A stretch of 64,000 nt of DNA from Methylomonas montana (GTDB taxonomy: Bacteria; Pseudomonadota; Gammaproteobacteria; Methylococcales; Methylomonadaceae). A model generated the notes under the pieces. That model was not told the DNA's origin. It saw nothing but the letters and a program-made list of their open reading frames with translations, and did no database searches. Made by a program: the position numbers and the translations under genes. The stretch is taken from NCBI RefSeq assembly GCF_030490285.1, contig NZ_CP129884.1, positions 2,108,001 through 2,172,000 of the forward strand. The letters are read 5' to 3'. Below are positions 1 through 7,953 of this stretch, piece by piece (position 1 is the stretch's first letter; each line of letters starts with the position of its first letter).

Positions 1-1
1 G

Positions 2-514
2 AAAGCGCTATTGCGCTCTGCCGCACAAGTCGGGGATTTGATTTACGTCACCGGTCCGCTGGGTAATGCCGGTTTGGGGTTGAAGATCCACCAAGGTTAC
101 GCATGTGTCGATGCCGAACCAGTGCTACGTTGCTTTAATCAACCGCAGCCACGTGTTGCCGAGGGCTTGGCGCTACGCGGCCTTGCCCATGCTTGTATCG
201 ACATATCCGATGGGTTGGCCGCCGATTTAGGGCATATTTTGGAGAGCAGCGGTGTCGGCGCTTGTCTGCAGTGGGATAGTCTGCCGCTATCTAGGCAAGT
301 GCAAGATTACATCGAACATAGCGGTGATTGGCGCATGCCATTGACGGCTGGCGACGATTACGAATTGTGTTTTACCGTCCCTGCAGACTGTTCTCGACTA
401 TTGCCAGCCGGTTGTCATTGCGTGGGTGAGATTCAATCGTCGCCAGGTTTGCGGATTGATAAGGCAGGGCGTGTGGAAACGTTCGAGGCAAAGGGTTTTG
501 AGCATTTTTCTTAG
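2..514 (+). CDS. thiL: Thiamine-monophosphate kinase, C-terminal part
   Basis: ThiL phosphorylates thiamine monophosphate to the diphosphate cofactor in the cytoplasm. Only the last ~170 residues are in the window and the frame is open at the left edge. The visible part has the family pattern: a GDLIYVTGPLGNAGLGL segment after an RSAAQ stretch, then ACIDISDGLAADLGHI, where the DISDGL motif belongs to the AIRS/PurM-type fold, and LTAGDDYELCF further on, a usual C-terminal ThiL signature. The stop lies 17 nt inside the preferred start of pgpA, so the two are probably co-transcribed, as in many gammaproteobacteria. The TTG at position 11 is inside the gene and is not its start. Confidence 0.9.
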   Translation, partial: KALLRSAAQVGDLIYVTGPLGNAGLGLKIHQGYACVDAEPVLRCFNQPQPRVAEGLALRGLAHACIDISDGLAADLGHILESSGVGACLQWDSLPLSRQVQDYIEHSGDWRMPLTAGDDYELCFTVPADCSRLLPAGCHCVGEIQSSPGLRIDKAGRVETFEAKGFEHFS

Positions 515-995
515 AGAGCATTACGGCAACAGCCGATTAAGCGCGTTGCAGATCGTTAAAGATCCCATTCTGTTTCTGGCATTTGGATTTGGATCGGGTT
601 TATCGAAAGTCATGCCCGGCACGATGGGCACTCTTGCCGCGATTCCGGTCTATCTCGCTTTGCTGCAAACCGGACAAATCGTCTATTTACTGATTACCCT
701 CGCCATTGTCGTCGTCGGAATATCGATCTGCGATCGGGCCGCGAAAAAACTGGATGTCCACGACTTCGGAGGGATAGTCTGGGATGAAATCGCCGGGTTT
801 TTGATTACCATGTTCGGGATCACTTATTCCTGGCAAAGCTTATTGGTCGGCTTCGTGTTGTTTCGGCTGTTCGACATCGTTAAGCCTTGGCCGATTAAAT
901 GGCTGGACCGGCATGTGGAAGGCGGTTTTGGCATCATGTTGGACGATGTGGTGGCCGGCATTTTCGCGGCGATGGTTTTGCGTTTCTGGTTTTAA
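498..995 (+). CDS. pgpA: Phosphatidylglycerophosphatase A
   Basis: PgpA removes the phosphate from phosphatidylglycerol phosphate at the inner membrane, the last step of phosphatidylglycerol synthesis. The motif GFGSGLSKVMPGTMGTLAAIP near the N-terminus is diagnostic, followed by hydrophobic membrane segments and the conserved acidic stretches VWDEIAGF and MLDDVVAG. I prefer the TTG at 498: it gives about 165 residues, close to the usual family length, has GAGG at 485-488, and overlaps the thiL stop by 17 nt. The frame is open back to 426, but that upstream stretch is only the thiL sequence in another frame. The product is clear; the start is less certain. Confidence 0.88.
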   Translation: MSIFLREHYGNSRLSALQIVKDPILFLAFGFGSGLSKVMPGTMGTLAAIPVYLALLQTGQIVYLLITLAIVVVGISICDRAAKKLDVHDFGGIVWDEIAGFLITMFGITYSWQSLLVGFVLFRLFDIVKPWPIKWLDRHVEGGFGIMLDDVVAGIFAAMVLRFWF

Positions 996-1005
996 TAAGT
1001 CTTCG

Positions 1006-1629
1006 CTATGGGGCCAGATTGAGTGCCAATTTAGCGGCATTGCGAATGTCGGGATTAGGGTGATTGCCAAGTTGCCTTAAGCGGGCGATCAGCTTTTTAT
1101 CTTCGACTTCCGTGATGGTCAGCAGGGTTTGCTCGACGATATCGTCGTTTTGGTTTTGCAAAGCAATCAACAGTAGCGCGGTCCTCTCCGCTGGGTTTTG
1201 CCACTTATTGATCTGGCGGATGGCTTGGCTGACGACCAAATTGGAGGCGTCGTGCAATGCGGTGCGGATTCCTTGTTGGGCTTCGGCGCCCTTCAATTCC
1301 CCCAATTCCATCACCGCCAATTCCCGGTCGTATTCGTCCTCGGCGCTATCTAATTGATGTAAGGCGTCGTTCAGTTTTTGCAGTTTTTCGTCCTCGCTTA
1401 ATTCGTCTTCCAAGGGCGGTTGGCTCAACACCATTTGGGCTTGCTGCTGCAATAGCAGATCGACTTGACCTTTGATTTGCGCGGGCGTGTTGCCGGGCGC
1501 AGATGTGGTGTCCTCCGGGGAAAATTGCCGATAAGCATGGACAATCCACGCATGGATCTGGCTTTGGTAACCGAAGACAATCGCGGTGCCGCAAATCGTC
1601 AAGCTAATTAAAATTTTTCCTATCGTCAT
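1006..1629 (-). CDS. Membrane-anchored HEAT-repeat protein, unknown role
   Basis: A 207-residue protein with one N-terminal hydrophobic helix (about residues 5-21), suggesting an inner-membrane anchor or uncleaved signal. A Gln/Glu-rich linker follows, then an alpha-helical half with HEAT-like units: AVMELGELKGAEA, TALHDASNLVVSQAI and RNAAKLALNLAP at the C-terminus. HEAT repeats normally serve as protein-binding scaffolds; no catalytic motif is visible. It is convergent with pgpA, with only 10 bp between the stops. The partner and pathway cannot be read from the sequence. Confidence 0.7.
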   Translation of the reverse strand: MTIGKILISLTICGTAIVFGYQSQIHAWIVHAYRQFSPEDTTSAPGNTPAQIKGQVDLLLQQQAQMVLSQPPLEDELSEDEKLQKLNDALHQLDSAEDEYDRELAVMELGELKGAEAQQGIRTALHDASNLVVSQAIRQINKWQNPAERTALLLIALQNQNDDIVEQTLLTITEVEDKKLIARLRQLGNHPNPDIRNAAKLALNLAP

Positions 1630-1798
1630 CGTCTTGTGTCGTTGAAATGCTTACTTCTTTCGTTCAGTTGACCGTAATTGGATCTGGCAGCTAAAATCCG
1701 CCGCGATTTGTAGGTTATTGTCGTGCACTATTTCAACCCCGGACATTACCAACAAACCTTCCCGCAGTATCTATAACAATCAATAACTAGGTGGAATT

Positions 1799-2623
1799 AT
1801 GAACAAAAAACTATTATTTTTTGCTTCGATTTTAGCGCTGACGACGGCTAACGTTGCATTTGCGGACAGAGACGATAGACATGGTAGCGACGATAACCTC
1901 GATAATGCCTGCCCCGTCGGTCACGCGGCTCTGGAAAGCGCCATTAAATCTGCGCAGGCTCAAGCTAACGGCGGATTGGGTTTTCACATGTGGGCGTCCG
2001 TGGTGAATGCGAACGGCGTGGTTTGCGCCGTGGCTAAATCAGGCAATGGCTTAAATGCTCAATGGTTGGGCAGTCGCGTCATTTCGGCGCAAAAAGCCTA
2101 TACCGCGAATGCGTTCAGCTTGACCGATGGCGCGAATCCAACTGCTGGAGCGTTGGATGGATTGGCTTTGTCGACAGCCAATCTTTATTCTGCGGTTCAA
2201 CCTGGCGGCAGCCTGTTTGGTTTGCAGCACAGTAATCCCGTCGATACCAGCTGGGCATATGCCGGCAATTCTAAAAAATTCGGTCGAGCCGATGATCCGA
2301 TGACCGGTCGCAGAGTCGGCGGCGTCAATGTCTTTGGCGGCGGCTTGGCGCTTTATAACGAAAGCGGCAAATTGGTTGGCGCGGTCGGCGTAAGCGGCGA
2401 CACCTCATGCGCCGATCATAATATCGCATGGCGCGTGCGCGATACCTTGAAACTTGATTTTGTGCCAAGCGGTCTTTCCGGTGTTGCTGGCGACAATATT
2501 ATTTTCGATCTTGATAAGCCAAAAGCTGATCAGAGCGGTTTCGGCCATCCCAAATGCCTGGGTGACGAAGACGTTAAAAATGCCTCGCTTATTTTAACTG
2601 CTCCTATCGGTAGCAATCCTTAA
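1799..2623 (+). CDS. Secreted HbpS/GlcG-like (DUF336) protein
   Basis: A 274-residue protein with a clear signal peptide (MNKKLLFFASILALTTANVAFA), so probably periplasmic or extracellular. The mature part resembles the HbpS/GlcG (DUF336) fold: ALESAIKSAQAQANGG near the start, SRVISAQKAYTANAFS in the middle, and the Gly-rich VNVFGGGLALYNESGKLVGAVGVSGDT strand pair, which matches the family signature of repeated GG and VGVSG. Family members bind haem or small ligands and some act in redox sensing; the ligand here is not evident. Two Cys pairs may form disulfides. AGGTGG just before the ATG is a good ribosome site. The gene stands alone, ahead of the tRNA. Confidence 0.75.
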   Translation: MNKKLLFFASILALTTANVAFADRDDRHGSDDNLDNACPVGHAALESAIKSAQAQANGGLGFHMWASVVNANGVVCAVAKSGNGLNAQWLGSRVISAQKAYTANAFSLTDGANPTAGALDGLALSTANLYSAVQPGGSLFGLQHSNPVDTSWAYAGNSKKFGRADDPMTGRRVGGVNVFGGGLALYNESGKLVGAVGVSGDTSCADHNIAWRVRDTLKLDFVPSGLSGVAGDNIIFDLDKPKADQSGFGHPKCLGDEDVKNASLILTAPIGSNP

Positions 2624-2712
2624 AAGCAAACTGAATCAAGGGCAAGTTTTTTCGCTCTTGTGTTGTTTATGCTGGAATTGGTGCGCTAAGAGATAAATTG
2701 CATGTTTATTGC

Positions 2713-2740
2713 TTGCTAATTTTTTTTTGGTCTGTATAAT
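2713..2740 (+). promoter_or_regulatory. Sigma-70-type promoter of the initiator tRNA
   Basis: TTGCTA (2713-2718) and a perfect TATAAT (2735-2740) are 16 bp apart, placing the transcription start about 7-8 bp ahead of the mature tRNA 5' end. This fits a short, strong stable-RNA promoter. The call rests on motif match and position only. Confidence 0.65.
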
Positions 2741-2753
2741 AAGCTAAATCAAT

Positions 2754-2832
<79 letters not shown>

Positions 2833-2898
2833 TAACTGATTGACTCTTAAGGATAAGAATCATAAAGCCATCGGTTTAACACGTTGAAAAAAACCCCA

Positions 2899-2920
2899 CA
2901 GGGCACCGTTTAGGGCACAT
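2899..2920 (+). promoter_or_regulatory. Left integrase-arm-like paired site
   Basis: Two AGGGCAC units spaced as CAGGGCAC-N5-AGGGCACAT. The same arrangement occurs once near the right end (15921-15942). A shared AACACGTTGAAA box (2878-2889) lies on its left. Repeats flanking attachment cores at both ends are typical of arm-type sites for integrase or excisionase; that assignment is inference. Confidence 0.55.
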
Positions 2921-2975
2921 GTGGATTTTTTCAAAAAGGTTCCAGAGAACCTGTGTTACATCGAGGGCTTTTTTT

Positions 2976-3332
2976 ATGTCCGCAATAAATTCAAAACAAA
3001 CCCCATCAACATCACGGCCAGAACCTGGTGCTGATGTCCAAACGTTCAAACAAACCATCACTCATATTGATCAAACTTCGCAAGAAGCGTTTGATTTAAT
3101 CGAATTATTTTCAGATTTGCTTATTTGCGCGTCTGAAAGTTCAAAATTTCATACCAACCCACGCCTTTTACGTAATGCGCTCCAGGCAATACACTCAATT
3201 GCCGGTGATGCACAGAACACCATCAATTGTTTGGCTGAGGATGTTGGCTGCAATTATTCGGAAAGCAGCCCCTTGGTCTTCGATAGGTTTCCACAGGTCG
3301 TGGAGCCGTTAACTAGCCGCGGGGTGGAATGA
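2976..3332 (+). CDS. Small hypothetical protein of the element
   Basis: Starting at ATG 2976 this encodes about 118 residues with no recognised domain. GAGGG at 2963-2967 supports this start over the upstream in-frame ATG at 2919. The middle is predicted helical (DLIELFSDLLICASES, then NALQAIHSIAGDAQ). Its helix DLIELFSDLL resembles DLIELFDEIV in the small protein at 4960, and both continue with a leucine-rich second helix, so the two may be distant relatives or serve the same integration module. It is the first gene of the element and ends one base before the next. The role is unknown. Confidence 0.6.
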   Translation: MSAINSKQTPSTSRPEPGADVQTFKQTITHIDQTSQEAFDLIELFSDLLICASESSKFHTNPRLLRNALQAIHSIAGDAQNTINCLAEDVGCNYSESSPLVFDRFPQVVEPLTSRGVE

Positions 3333-3333
3333 C

Positions 3334-3876
3334 ATGACCACTATTCCTAAAAGTCAACACAACGCGGGTCCGGTCGTTTCTTGTGTCATTTCAGATTATT
3401 TTTTATTTGACCGGTTTGCGCATTGTCCTTCATGCGGTGATCCTGAAGGGTTTTTCTTGCCTGCTGAGGTTTATCCGTATTTTCCCGACGGCGGCAGCGT
3501 GCAGTGCACGACATGCGGCGCCTACGACCACCCAGTCATTCGACTTTGGACTGTTCATCATCCTGACAATCATTTGTTGGCCTCTCCCGGCTTTCCCACA
3601 GAGGGTGAGGCGCGGCGCTTTGGCAACGTTTTTGGCCTGACAGGATATTGCCTTCAAGATCTGCGCTGCTTTTATGTTGGCGAGGGTGATGACGATCCAC
3701 GAAAACGCATACTTTATTCCCTGTCACGGGGCCGAGACGTATATGAGCGATTGCTTGAATCGCTGCCGGTAGACTCTGATCCGGAAACATTGCGGCAGCT
3801 TGCGTTATCACTCGACCTGAGAGACTACGCTTTGCCGCAATTTTCGGCAGCTTTCAGCGACGAGAGGCCAGCCTAA
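3334..3876 (+). CDS. Zinc-ribbon hypothetical protein upstream of integrase
   Basis: A 180-residue protein with an N-terminal zinc ribbon: CPSC at about residues 31-34 and CTTC at about 58-61, spaced as in four-Cys ribbons of nucleic-acid-binding or primase-associated proteins. The rest is mixed helix and strand with no catalytic motif that I recognise. Its stop overlaps the integrase start (TAATG), so the two are translationally coupled, and it may help integration or its control. It could instead be an unrelated small regulator. Confidence 0.62.
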   Translation: MTTIPKSQHNAGPVVSCVISDYFLFDRFAHCPSCGDPEGFFLPAEVYPYFPDGGSVQCTTCGAYDHPVIRLWTVHHPDNHLLASPGFPTEGEARRFGNVFGLTGYCLQDLRCFYVGEGDDDPRKRILYSLSRGRDVYERLLESLPVDSDPETLRQLALSLDLRDYALPQFSAAFSDERPA

Positions 3877-4946
3877 TGGCCACCATCCGAAAAATTGAAC
3901 GCCAGTCGGGTGTCGTCTATAAAGCGATCATCACCCAGCGCGGCATTGCAATAAAATCCAAAACCTTCACCCGCAAAGGTGATGCGCAAGCCTGGGTAAA
4001 GCGCATCGAGTCTGACCACGAAATGATGGAGGCTTTGGGCTCGCGCGGTGCTGGTTTGCGGTTTGCTGATTTGGTCGACGAATACATGCGGCAATGGCAA
4101 GGCAAGGACGCGGTCAACCAAGCCAGGCGGGCCCAGTATTGGCAAAACTGCCTCGGCGACTATAAGTTGGTCGACATCAGCGCAGATATGATTCGCCAAA
4201 GGCTTAAAGCTTTTGAAGCGGGCAAGGTGCTGCGTGGCGATGGCGCCGGCAAGACCAAAGCAATCAATCGAGACCGTTCGCCGTCTACGGTCAATCGTTA
4301 TCGTACCGTGCTGTCGGCGATTTTCAGATATGCGATTTTCGAGGGCTATGTTGTTGCCAACCCGGTCGCCCGGGTCGCCGCTCGCAAGGTGAACAACCAG
4401 ATTAATCGATTCCTGGATGAAGGCGAACGGGTACGGCTGCTGGCGGCGTGTCAAAAATCAGACTGGGATAAGCTGCATTTGTTGGTGTTGATGGCGCTGA
4501 CTTCCGGCATGCGTAAAGCCGAAGTGCTTAACCTCCGCTGGAGTGACATCGACTTCGATAACAACCTGGCCAGGTTGGCAACCAGCAAAAACGGCGAACC
4601 CCGCTGGTGTCCTCTGCCTGACTTTGTTGTGGACCAGCTACGGCCGCTGCGCCAAGTCGGTGTCTCGCTTATCTTTGCCAGCGAGAACAAGCCCGAACGA
4701 CCGTTCGAGTTCAAAAAACATTGGGACAAGGCGTTACGAGAAGCGGGCGTCGAAAACTTCCGATTTCACGATTTACGCCACAGTGCTGCCAGTTTGCTGG
4801 CCATGTCCGGCGCTTCCCTTTATGAGGTTGGCGAAGTGCTAGGCCACAAATCCACCCAAACCACCAAACGCTACGCGCACCTATCCACCGAGCACAAATC
4901 GAAGCTGGTGGAACGCGTCATGACCGCCGCCATTCGGCAAAAATAA
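3876..4946 (+). CDS. int: Tyrosine recombinase/integrase
   Basis: A 356-residue phage-type integrase. An N-terminal arm-binding-like part (about 1-60, containing the frequent KTFTRKGDAQAW pattern) precedes a SAM-like core-binding domain and a C-terminal catalytic domain. Catalytic residues are visible: Arg213 in TSGMRKAEVL, His298 and Arg301 in FHDLRHSAA, His324 in LGHKSTQTT, and the nucleophile Tyr333 in KRYAHLS. It should recombine the 48-bp tRNA-fMet cores flanking the element. It lies about 1 kb inside the tRNA side and its frame is complete, so it is probably active. Excision would also need a directionality factor, for which the small protein at 7458 is a candidate. Confidence 0.95.
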   Translation: MATIRKIERQSGVVYKAIITQRGIAIKSKTFTRKGDAQAWVKRIESDHEMMEALGSRGAGLRFADLVDEYMRQWQGKDAVNQARRAQYWQNCLGDYKLVDISADMIRQRLKAFEAGKVLRGDGAGKTKAINRDRSPSTVNRYRTVLSAIFRYAIFEGYVVANPVARVAARKVNNQINRFLDEGERVRLLAACQKSDWDKLHLLVLMALTSGMRKAEVLNLRWSDIDFDNNLARLATSKNGEPRWCPLPDFVVDQLRPLRQVGVSLIFASENKPERPFEFKKHWDKALREAGVENFRFHDLRHSAASLLAMSGASLYEVGEVLGHKSTQTTKRYAHLSTEHKSKLVERVMTAAIRQK

Positions 4947-4959
4947 TTAGGAGAATACC

Positions 4960-5193
4960 GTGAATATAGAAAATCAAGATCGTGAAACCAACAATGGTAG
5001 TAATGCGGGCGACCTGATAGAGCTATTTGATGAAATAGTGATTAAAACCGAGCGGGCGCGTTGCATTTTAGAGCTATTGTTTGTTCCGTTAGAGAACAGC
5101 GAATTATTACCAGCAATTGGGGTGGTAATAGATGAATTGACGGCTATCGATCGCACCATCAAAGCCTGGCCCTCAGGCGAAGCCGGCGCGTAA
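4960..5193 (+). CDS. Small hypothetical protein downstream of integrase
   Basis: A 77-residue acidic helical protein starting with GTG at 4960, supported by AGGAGA at 4949-4954. It has no recognised domain. Its DLIELFDEIVIK helix resembles a helix in the first gene of the element (2976), and both lie in the integration module. It lies 13 bp after the integrase stop and is probably in the same transcript. Function unknown. Confidence 0.6.
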   Translation: MNIENQDRETNNGSNAGDLIELFDEIVIKTERARCILELLFVPLENSELLPAIGVVIDELTAIDRTIKAWPSGEAGA

Positions 5194-5237
5194 CAGTAAA
5201 CCGCTTGTAGTTGCCTATCTGTAACTTATAATTCACA

Positions 5238-5567
5238 ATGTATCAAGTTGAAGACTACCAGGCCGCCGATGGGCGGCTACCCTTCAAGGATTGGTTGTCA
5301 GCCTTGGCGGATAGACAAGCGAAAGCACGGGTATTAACCAGGGTGCAACGCATGGCTGCGGGTAATCTTGGCGACTGCAAGCCCTTACAAGACGGCGTAT
5401 GGGAACTGCGCATTGATTACGGTCCCGGCTATCGCGTGTATTACGCGCAGGCCGGGGCCAAGCTGCTGCTGTTACTGATCGGTGGCGACAAGCGCAAACA
5501 GCAGGGCGACATCGACAAAGCCGTTGCCTATTGGAAAGACTGGAAGCAGAGAACAGACCATGAGTGA
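5238..5567 (+). CDS. RelE/HigB-type addiction-module toxin
   Basis: A 109-residue protein of the RelE/ParE-like addiction-module killer family. Typical features are LPFKDWLSALADRQAKARV, the core WELRIDYGPGYRVYYAQ, and the hydrophobic strand LLLLLIGGDKRKQQGDIDKA, where the LLLxGGDKxxQxxDI signature is characteristic. Members usually cut mRNA at the ribosome or act on gyrase. The stop lies inside the antitoxin gene (8-nt overlap), the usual coupled layout. In a mobile element it would stabilise inheritance. Confidence 0.88.
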   Translation: MYQVEDYQAADGRLPFKDWLSALADRQAKARVLTRVQRMAAGNLGDCKPLQDGVWELRIDYGPGYRVYYAQAGAKLLLLLIGGDKRKQQGDIDKAVAYWKDWKQRTDHE

Positions 5568-5874
5568 AGCATCAAAACCACACGACCAAACGGTTATCGA
5601 GCTATTACGCGAAGATCCTGAGTTTGCCAATGAATACCTAGCGGCAGCGTTAGAAGAGGTTGACCAGCCTGGCGGCCGCGAAGCGTTATTGGCGGCGCTA
5701 CGGCAGATTGCGGAAGCGCAAGGTATGACAGAGGTTGCCGAGCGCGCAGGTATTAAACGCGAAAGCTTATACCGGGCCTTGTCCCCCAAAGGTAACCCCA
5801 CCATCAAAACCCTGCTGGCCGTTACTAAGGCGGTTGGGCTGAAACTGTCGGTACATCGGCAGGCGGCAGCATGA
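5560..5874 (+). CDS. HTH antitoxin partner of the RelE/HigB-type toxin
   Basis: A 104-residue helix-turn-helix protein of the HigA-like addiction-module antidote family. It starts at ATG 5560 within the end of the toxin gene; the frame is open further upstream, but that part is the toxin in another frame. Family signatures are [12 protein letters not shown] near the start and the HTH segment [34 protein letters not shown]. It should bind and neutralise the toxin and repress the operon. It overlaps the next gene by 4 nt (ATGA). Confidence 0.87.
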   Translation: MSEASKPHDQTVIELLREDPEFANEYLAAALEEVDQPGGREALLAALRQIAEAQGMTEVAERAGIKRESLYRALSPKGNPTIKTLLAVTKAVGLKLSVHRQAAA

Positions 5875-6170
5875 CCGCCCAATTTAACCCGCCCCATCCG
5901 GGCAGTATTTTGAAAGAGGACATCTTGCCCGAACTGGGGATTGGCGTTACCGAGGCGGCTGCGCAATTGGGTGTGTCCCGCGTGGCATTGTCGCGGGTCA
6001 TCAACGGCAAGGCGGCGATCAGCGCAGAAATGGCGATTCGATTGGAAGCCTGGACCAGTGGCCAGACTGCGGAAACCTGGGTGCGTATGCAGGCCGAGTA
6101 TGACCTATGGCAGGCCCGCCAGAAACCGCGCCCCAATGTCACGCCGGCACCTCGACCAGAGGCGGCTTAA
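5871..6170 (+). CDS. Second HigA/VapI-type HTH antidote-like protein
   Basis: A 99-residue XRE-type protein of the HigA/VapI family, with [18 protein letters not shown] at the N-terminus and the [28 protein letters not shown] in the middle, then [14 protein letters not shown] as usual. These normally pair with a HigB toxin placed upstream, but here the upstream toxin already has its own antitoxin, so this is an extra regulator. It overlaps that antitoxin by 4 nt and precedes a strong terminator. It may add a second layer of repression or guard against a host toxin. Confidence 0.85.
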   Translation: MTAQFNPPHPGSILKEDILPELGIGVTEAAAQLGVSRVALSRVINGKAAISAEMAIRLEAWTSGQTAETWVRMQAEYDLWQARQKPRPNVTPAPRPEAA

Positions 6171-6177
6171 CCTGTTT

Positions 6178-6241
6178 TACCAAGCCTAGCCCGACGGGGC
6201 GAAATGCGGAAATCTCACCCGCCTGGCTTGGTATCTTTTTT
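6178..6241 (+). terminator. Rho-independent terminator of the toxin-antitoxin operon
   Basis: Nine-bp arms TACCAAGCC (6178-6186) and GGCTTGGTA (6225-6233) pair perfectly and are followed by TCTTTTTT. The loop is long and holds a second small hairpin (GCCC-GAC-GGGGC). It directly follows the third gene of the module. Confidence 0.75.
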
Positions 6242-6267
6242 GAGAATGACACTAGAGAGGTGTTGAT

Positions 6268-7329
6268 GTGGTCATAGTTAGTATGACTGAGCGCGAGATC
6301 GATAGATGGGTCGCTAGCCAAAATTTGCCGCCTAGGGCGGGGCATTTGTTTCGGTATCCGTTTCTTGGTTTCGAAAATCCTGATTTTCAGGATTTCAAAA
6401 AAGCTCACGATATCATTCGTACATTCACTGTTTATGCTGCGCACGAAGGTGGCCACCTTGAAATAATCAGTCAGTTTATTGCCTCAAAAAATCACTGTGT
6501 CGAGTCGTTGCGAAAGATTTGTGAGCTTTTAGAAAGTGACGAACACATGATGATTTTTTGTTTCTGTTTACATAGAGCTTGGATGATTTGGGGAATCGGA
6601 AAAGAAAAAAGTGCGTGTGAATTAGGCTTATCACCCCTAGCAAAGGGCTGTTCACGGAGTAAAAAAGCTGATGAGATCAGGGGGCAAATCAAACAAAAAA
6701 CGGAGGAAATTGTTGGGTTAGTCAATGGTTTGGCTGAAATTGGTGGCGTTCATTGGATTAGTGGCCCTCAATCCTCGATTTATGCTGCATTGCTACAACG
6801 CGCGGTCGATATTCAATCAAACTCGCTGCCTGAGCCTATTCGACAGTGGGCAGATTGGGTCGCTTATGACGCATCAGACGGAGTCTTGGCGCAAAAATTC
6901 CAGAAATTTAGTGGTGATGTTGGGGCTTTTTATGGCACGGATTTTCCTATGCCGACATTTGAAAGCTTGATGCTTGCCTATGGGCAACAAGTTGCTGAAG
7001 ATTTTGGTCGTAACTCGCCTTATCGGGATGCGCTGAAGGCTTCAAAACGAAAGGAGTTTAACCCTGCATTTTTTGCCAGGGGTTTTCTCGGGTTGCTTAG
7101 CCGTATGGTTGATGATGGGCTGTTGCCGGAGAAAATCAAAACTCTCCGCCGGGTTGACTTCGATAGGTTGTTCAATCCTCCTTTTCCAGTGGTTGAATTT
7201 AAGAGATATGTCGATTCGGATTGGCGGAAAGATATAGATACAACTGCTGAAGAATATGAACGCAAGCAGAAAAAGGAAGATAAACGCAAAAATAAGGCAA
7301 TAAATACCGCCAACAACTCTATCAACTAA
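6268..7329 (+). CDS. Orphan 353-residue cargo protein, unknown
   Basis: I do not recognise this protein. It starts with GTG at 6268, seven bases after AGAGAGG; the next in-frame ATG (6283) is an alternative. The protein is soluble and mostly helical, with a Cys/Trp-rich patch (FCFCLHRAWMIWG) near residues 95-110 and a very basic tail (KRKQKKEDKRKNK type) at the C-terminus, as in nucleic-acid-contacting proteins. Base composition is visibly more AT-rich than the integrase and primase genes. It stands alone between the toxin-antitoxin terminator and an inverted-repeat regulatory site, the usual place for cargo such as phage-defence genes, but no defence motif is visible. Confidence 0.6.
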   Translation: MVIVSMTEREIDRWVASQNLPPRAGHLFRYPFLGFENPDFQDFKKAHDIIRTFTVYAAHEGGHLEIISQFIASKNHCVESLRKICELLESDEHMMIFCFCLHRAWMIWGIGKEKSACELGLSPLAKGCSRSKKADEIRGQIKQKTEEIVGLVNGLAEIGGVHWISGPQSSIYAALLQRAVDIQSNSLPEPIRQWADWVAYDASDGVLAQKFQKFSGDVGAFYGTDFPMPTFESLMLAYGQQVAEDFGRNSPYRDALKASKRKEFNPAFFARGFLGLLSRMVDDGLLPEKIKTLRRVDFDRLFNPPFPVVEFKRYVDSDWRKDIDTTAEEYERKQKKEDKRKNKAINTANNSIN

Positions 7330-7340
7330 TTGATAAATAA

Positions 7341-7382
7341 TAAGAAAGATAATACTTAAAAGCAGTTGCTGTATCTTTCTTA
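7341..7382. promoter_or_regulatory. Inverted repeat operator candidate, copy 1
   Basis: TAAGAAAGATA (7341-7351) and TATCTTTCTTA (7372-7382) form a perfect 11-bp inverted repeat with 20 bp between. The inner GAAAGATA/TATCTTTC pair recurs at 10680-10714 with 19 bp between. It lies upstream of the excisionase-like and replication genes and may be an operator of an element-encoded regulator. Confidence 0.5.
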
Positions 7383-7457
7383 CATCGCCGTCAATCGTTC
7401 ACATAATGCACACACGCCGCTAAACGCGGCGGATTTTCACAAATCACCAGGGCATTT

Positions 7458-7694
7458 ATGCAAACGAACCAAAACCCAATCGAACCAGCCGCGCTCGCGC
7501 TGGATAACATCTTCATCCTCGAAAAATTCCAGGAAAAACACGCCGACAAGTTCACGCCCGGTCAATTGACTTGGTTCATGCGTAATCGCGCACGCAATGG
7601 ATTGTCGAAGTCCGGCGCGGTGATTTTGTCGGCCAGAAAGTTTTACATCAACGAGCCATTGTTTACGCAGTGGTTTGCTAGTCAAAAAGCCTAA
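7458..7694 (+). CDS. Small excisionase/HTH-like protein
   Basis: A 78-residue protein whose second half (TPGQLTWFMRNRARNGLSKSGAVILSARKFYINEPLFTQWFASQ) looks like the winged-helix arrangement of small excisionase or AlpA-type proteins: a helix-turn-helix, then a strand with a Lys-Phe-Tyr wing. It lies between the inverted-repeat site and the primase, as in P4-like islands. Its job may be to direct excision or to activate replication genes. A GC-rich hairpin (7415-7431) precedes it. The family assignment is tentative. Confidence 0.55.
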   Translation: MQTNQNPIEPAALALDNIFILEKFQEKHADKFTPGQLTWFMRNRARNGLSKSGAVILSARKFYINEPLFTQWFASQKA

Positions 7695-7776
7695 TTCTCT
7701 TTCAGACGACTTATCAACGTGGCCGCGCGGATTGCGGTCGAGTCGGACCGATGGCAAATGAGAATGGGTGATTTTG

Positions 7777-7953
7777 ATGATGAAGTTTAAGAACTGTTAC
7801 AAAAAGCAGGAACCGATGTGGCAATGCCGGCGATGCGGCGGCACCTGCAAAAAGCGCTTAATGCGTGATGGATATTGCGCGACTTGTTTGCGGGGTAACC
7901 GGGTGGCATTCGTTACCGCGCATTACAAGAGGTTGTCCAGTGCCAACAATTGA
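7777..7953 (+). CDS. Small zinc-ribbon peptide
   Basis: About 58 residues with a compact four-Cys ribbon, CRRCGGTC followed 13 residues later by CATC, rich in Arg and Lys. I chose ATG 7777 because GGTGA at 7767-7771 fits as ribosome site; GTG 7768 and ATG 7780 are alternatives. Its last 14 nt overlap the primase start, so the two are coupled, and it may be a nucleic-acid-binding helper of replication. Phage genomes often carry such peptides with unknown roles. Confidence 0.55.
   Translation: MMKFKNCYKKQEPMWQCRRCGGTCKKRLMRDGYCATCLRGNRVAFVTAHYKRLSSANN

Noticed and set aside
2937-2952. Small hairpin AGGTTC-CAGA-GAACCT near the left end of the element
   Set aside because: On the minus strand it has a T-run and looks like a terminator, but no minus-strand gene ends there; too weak to call.
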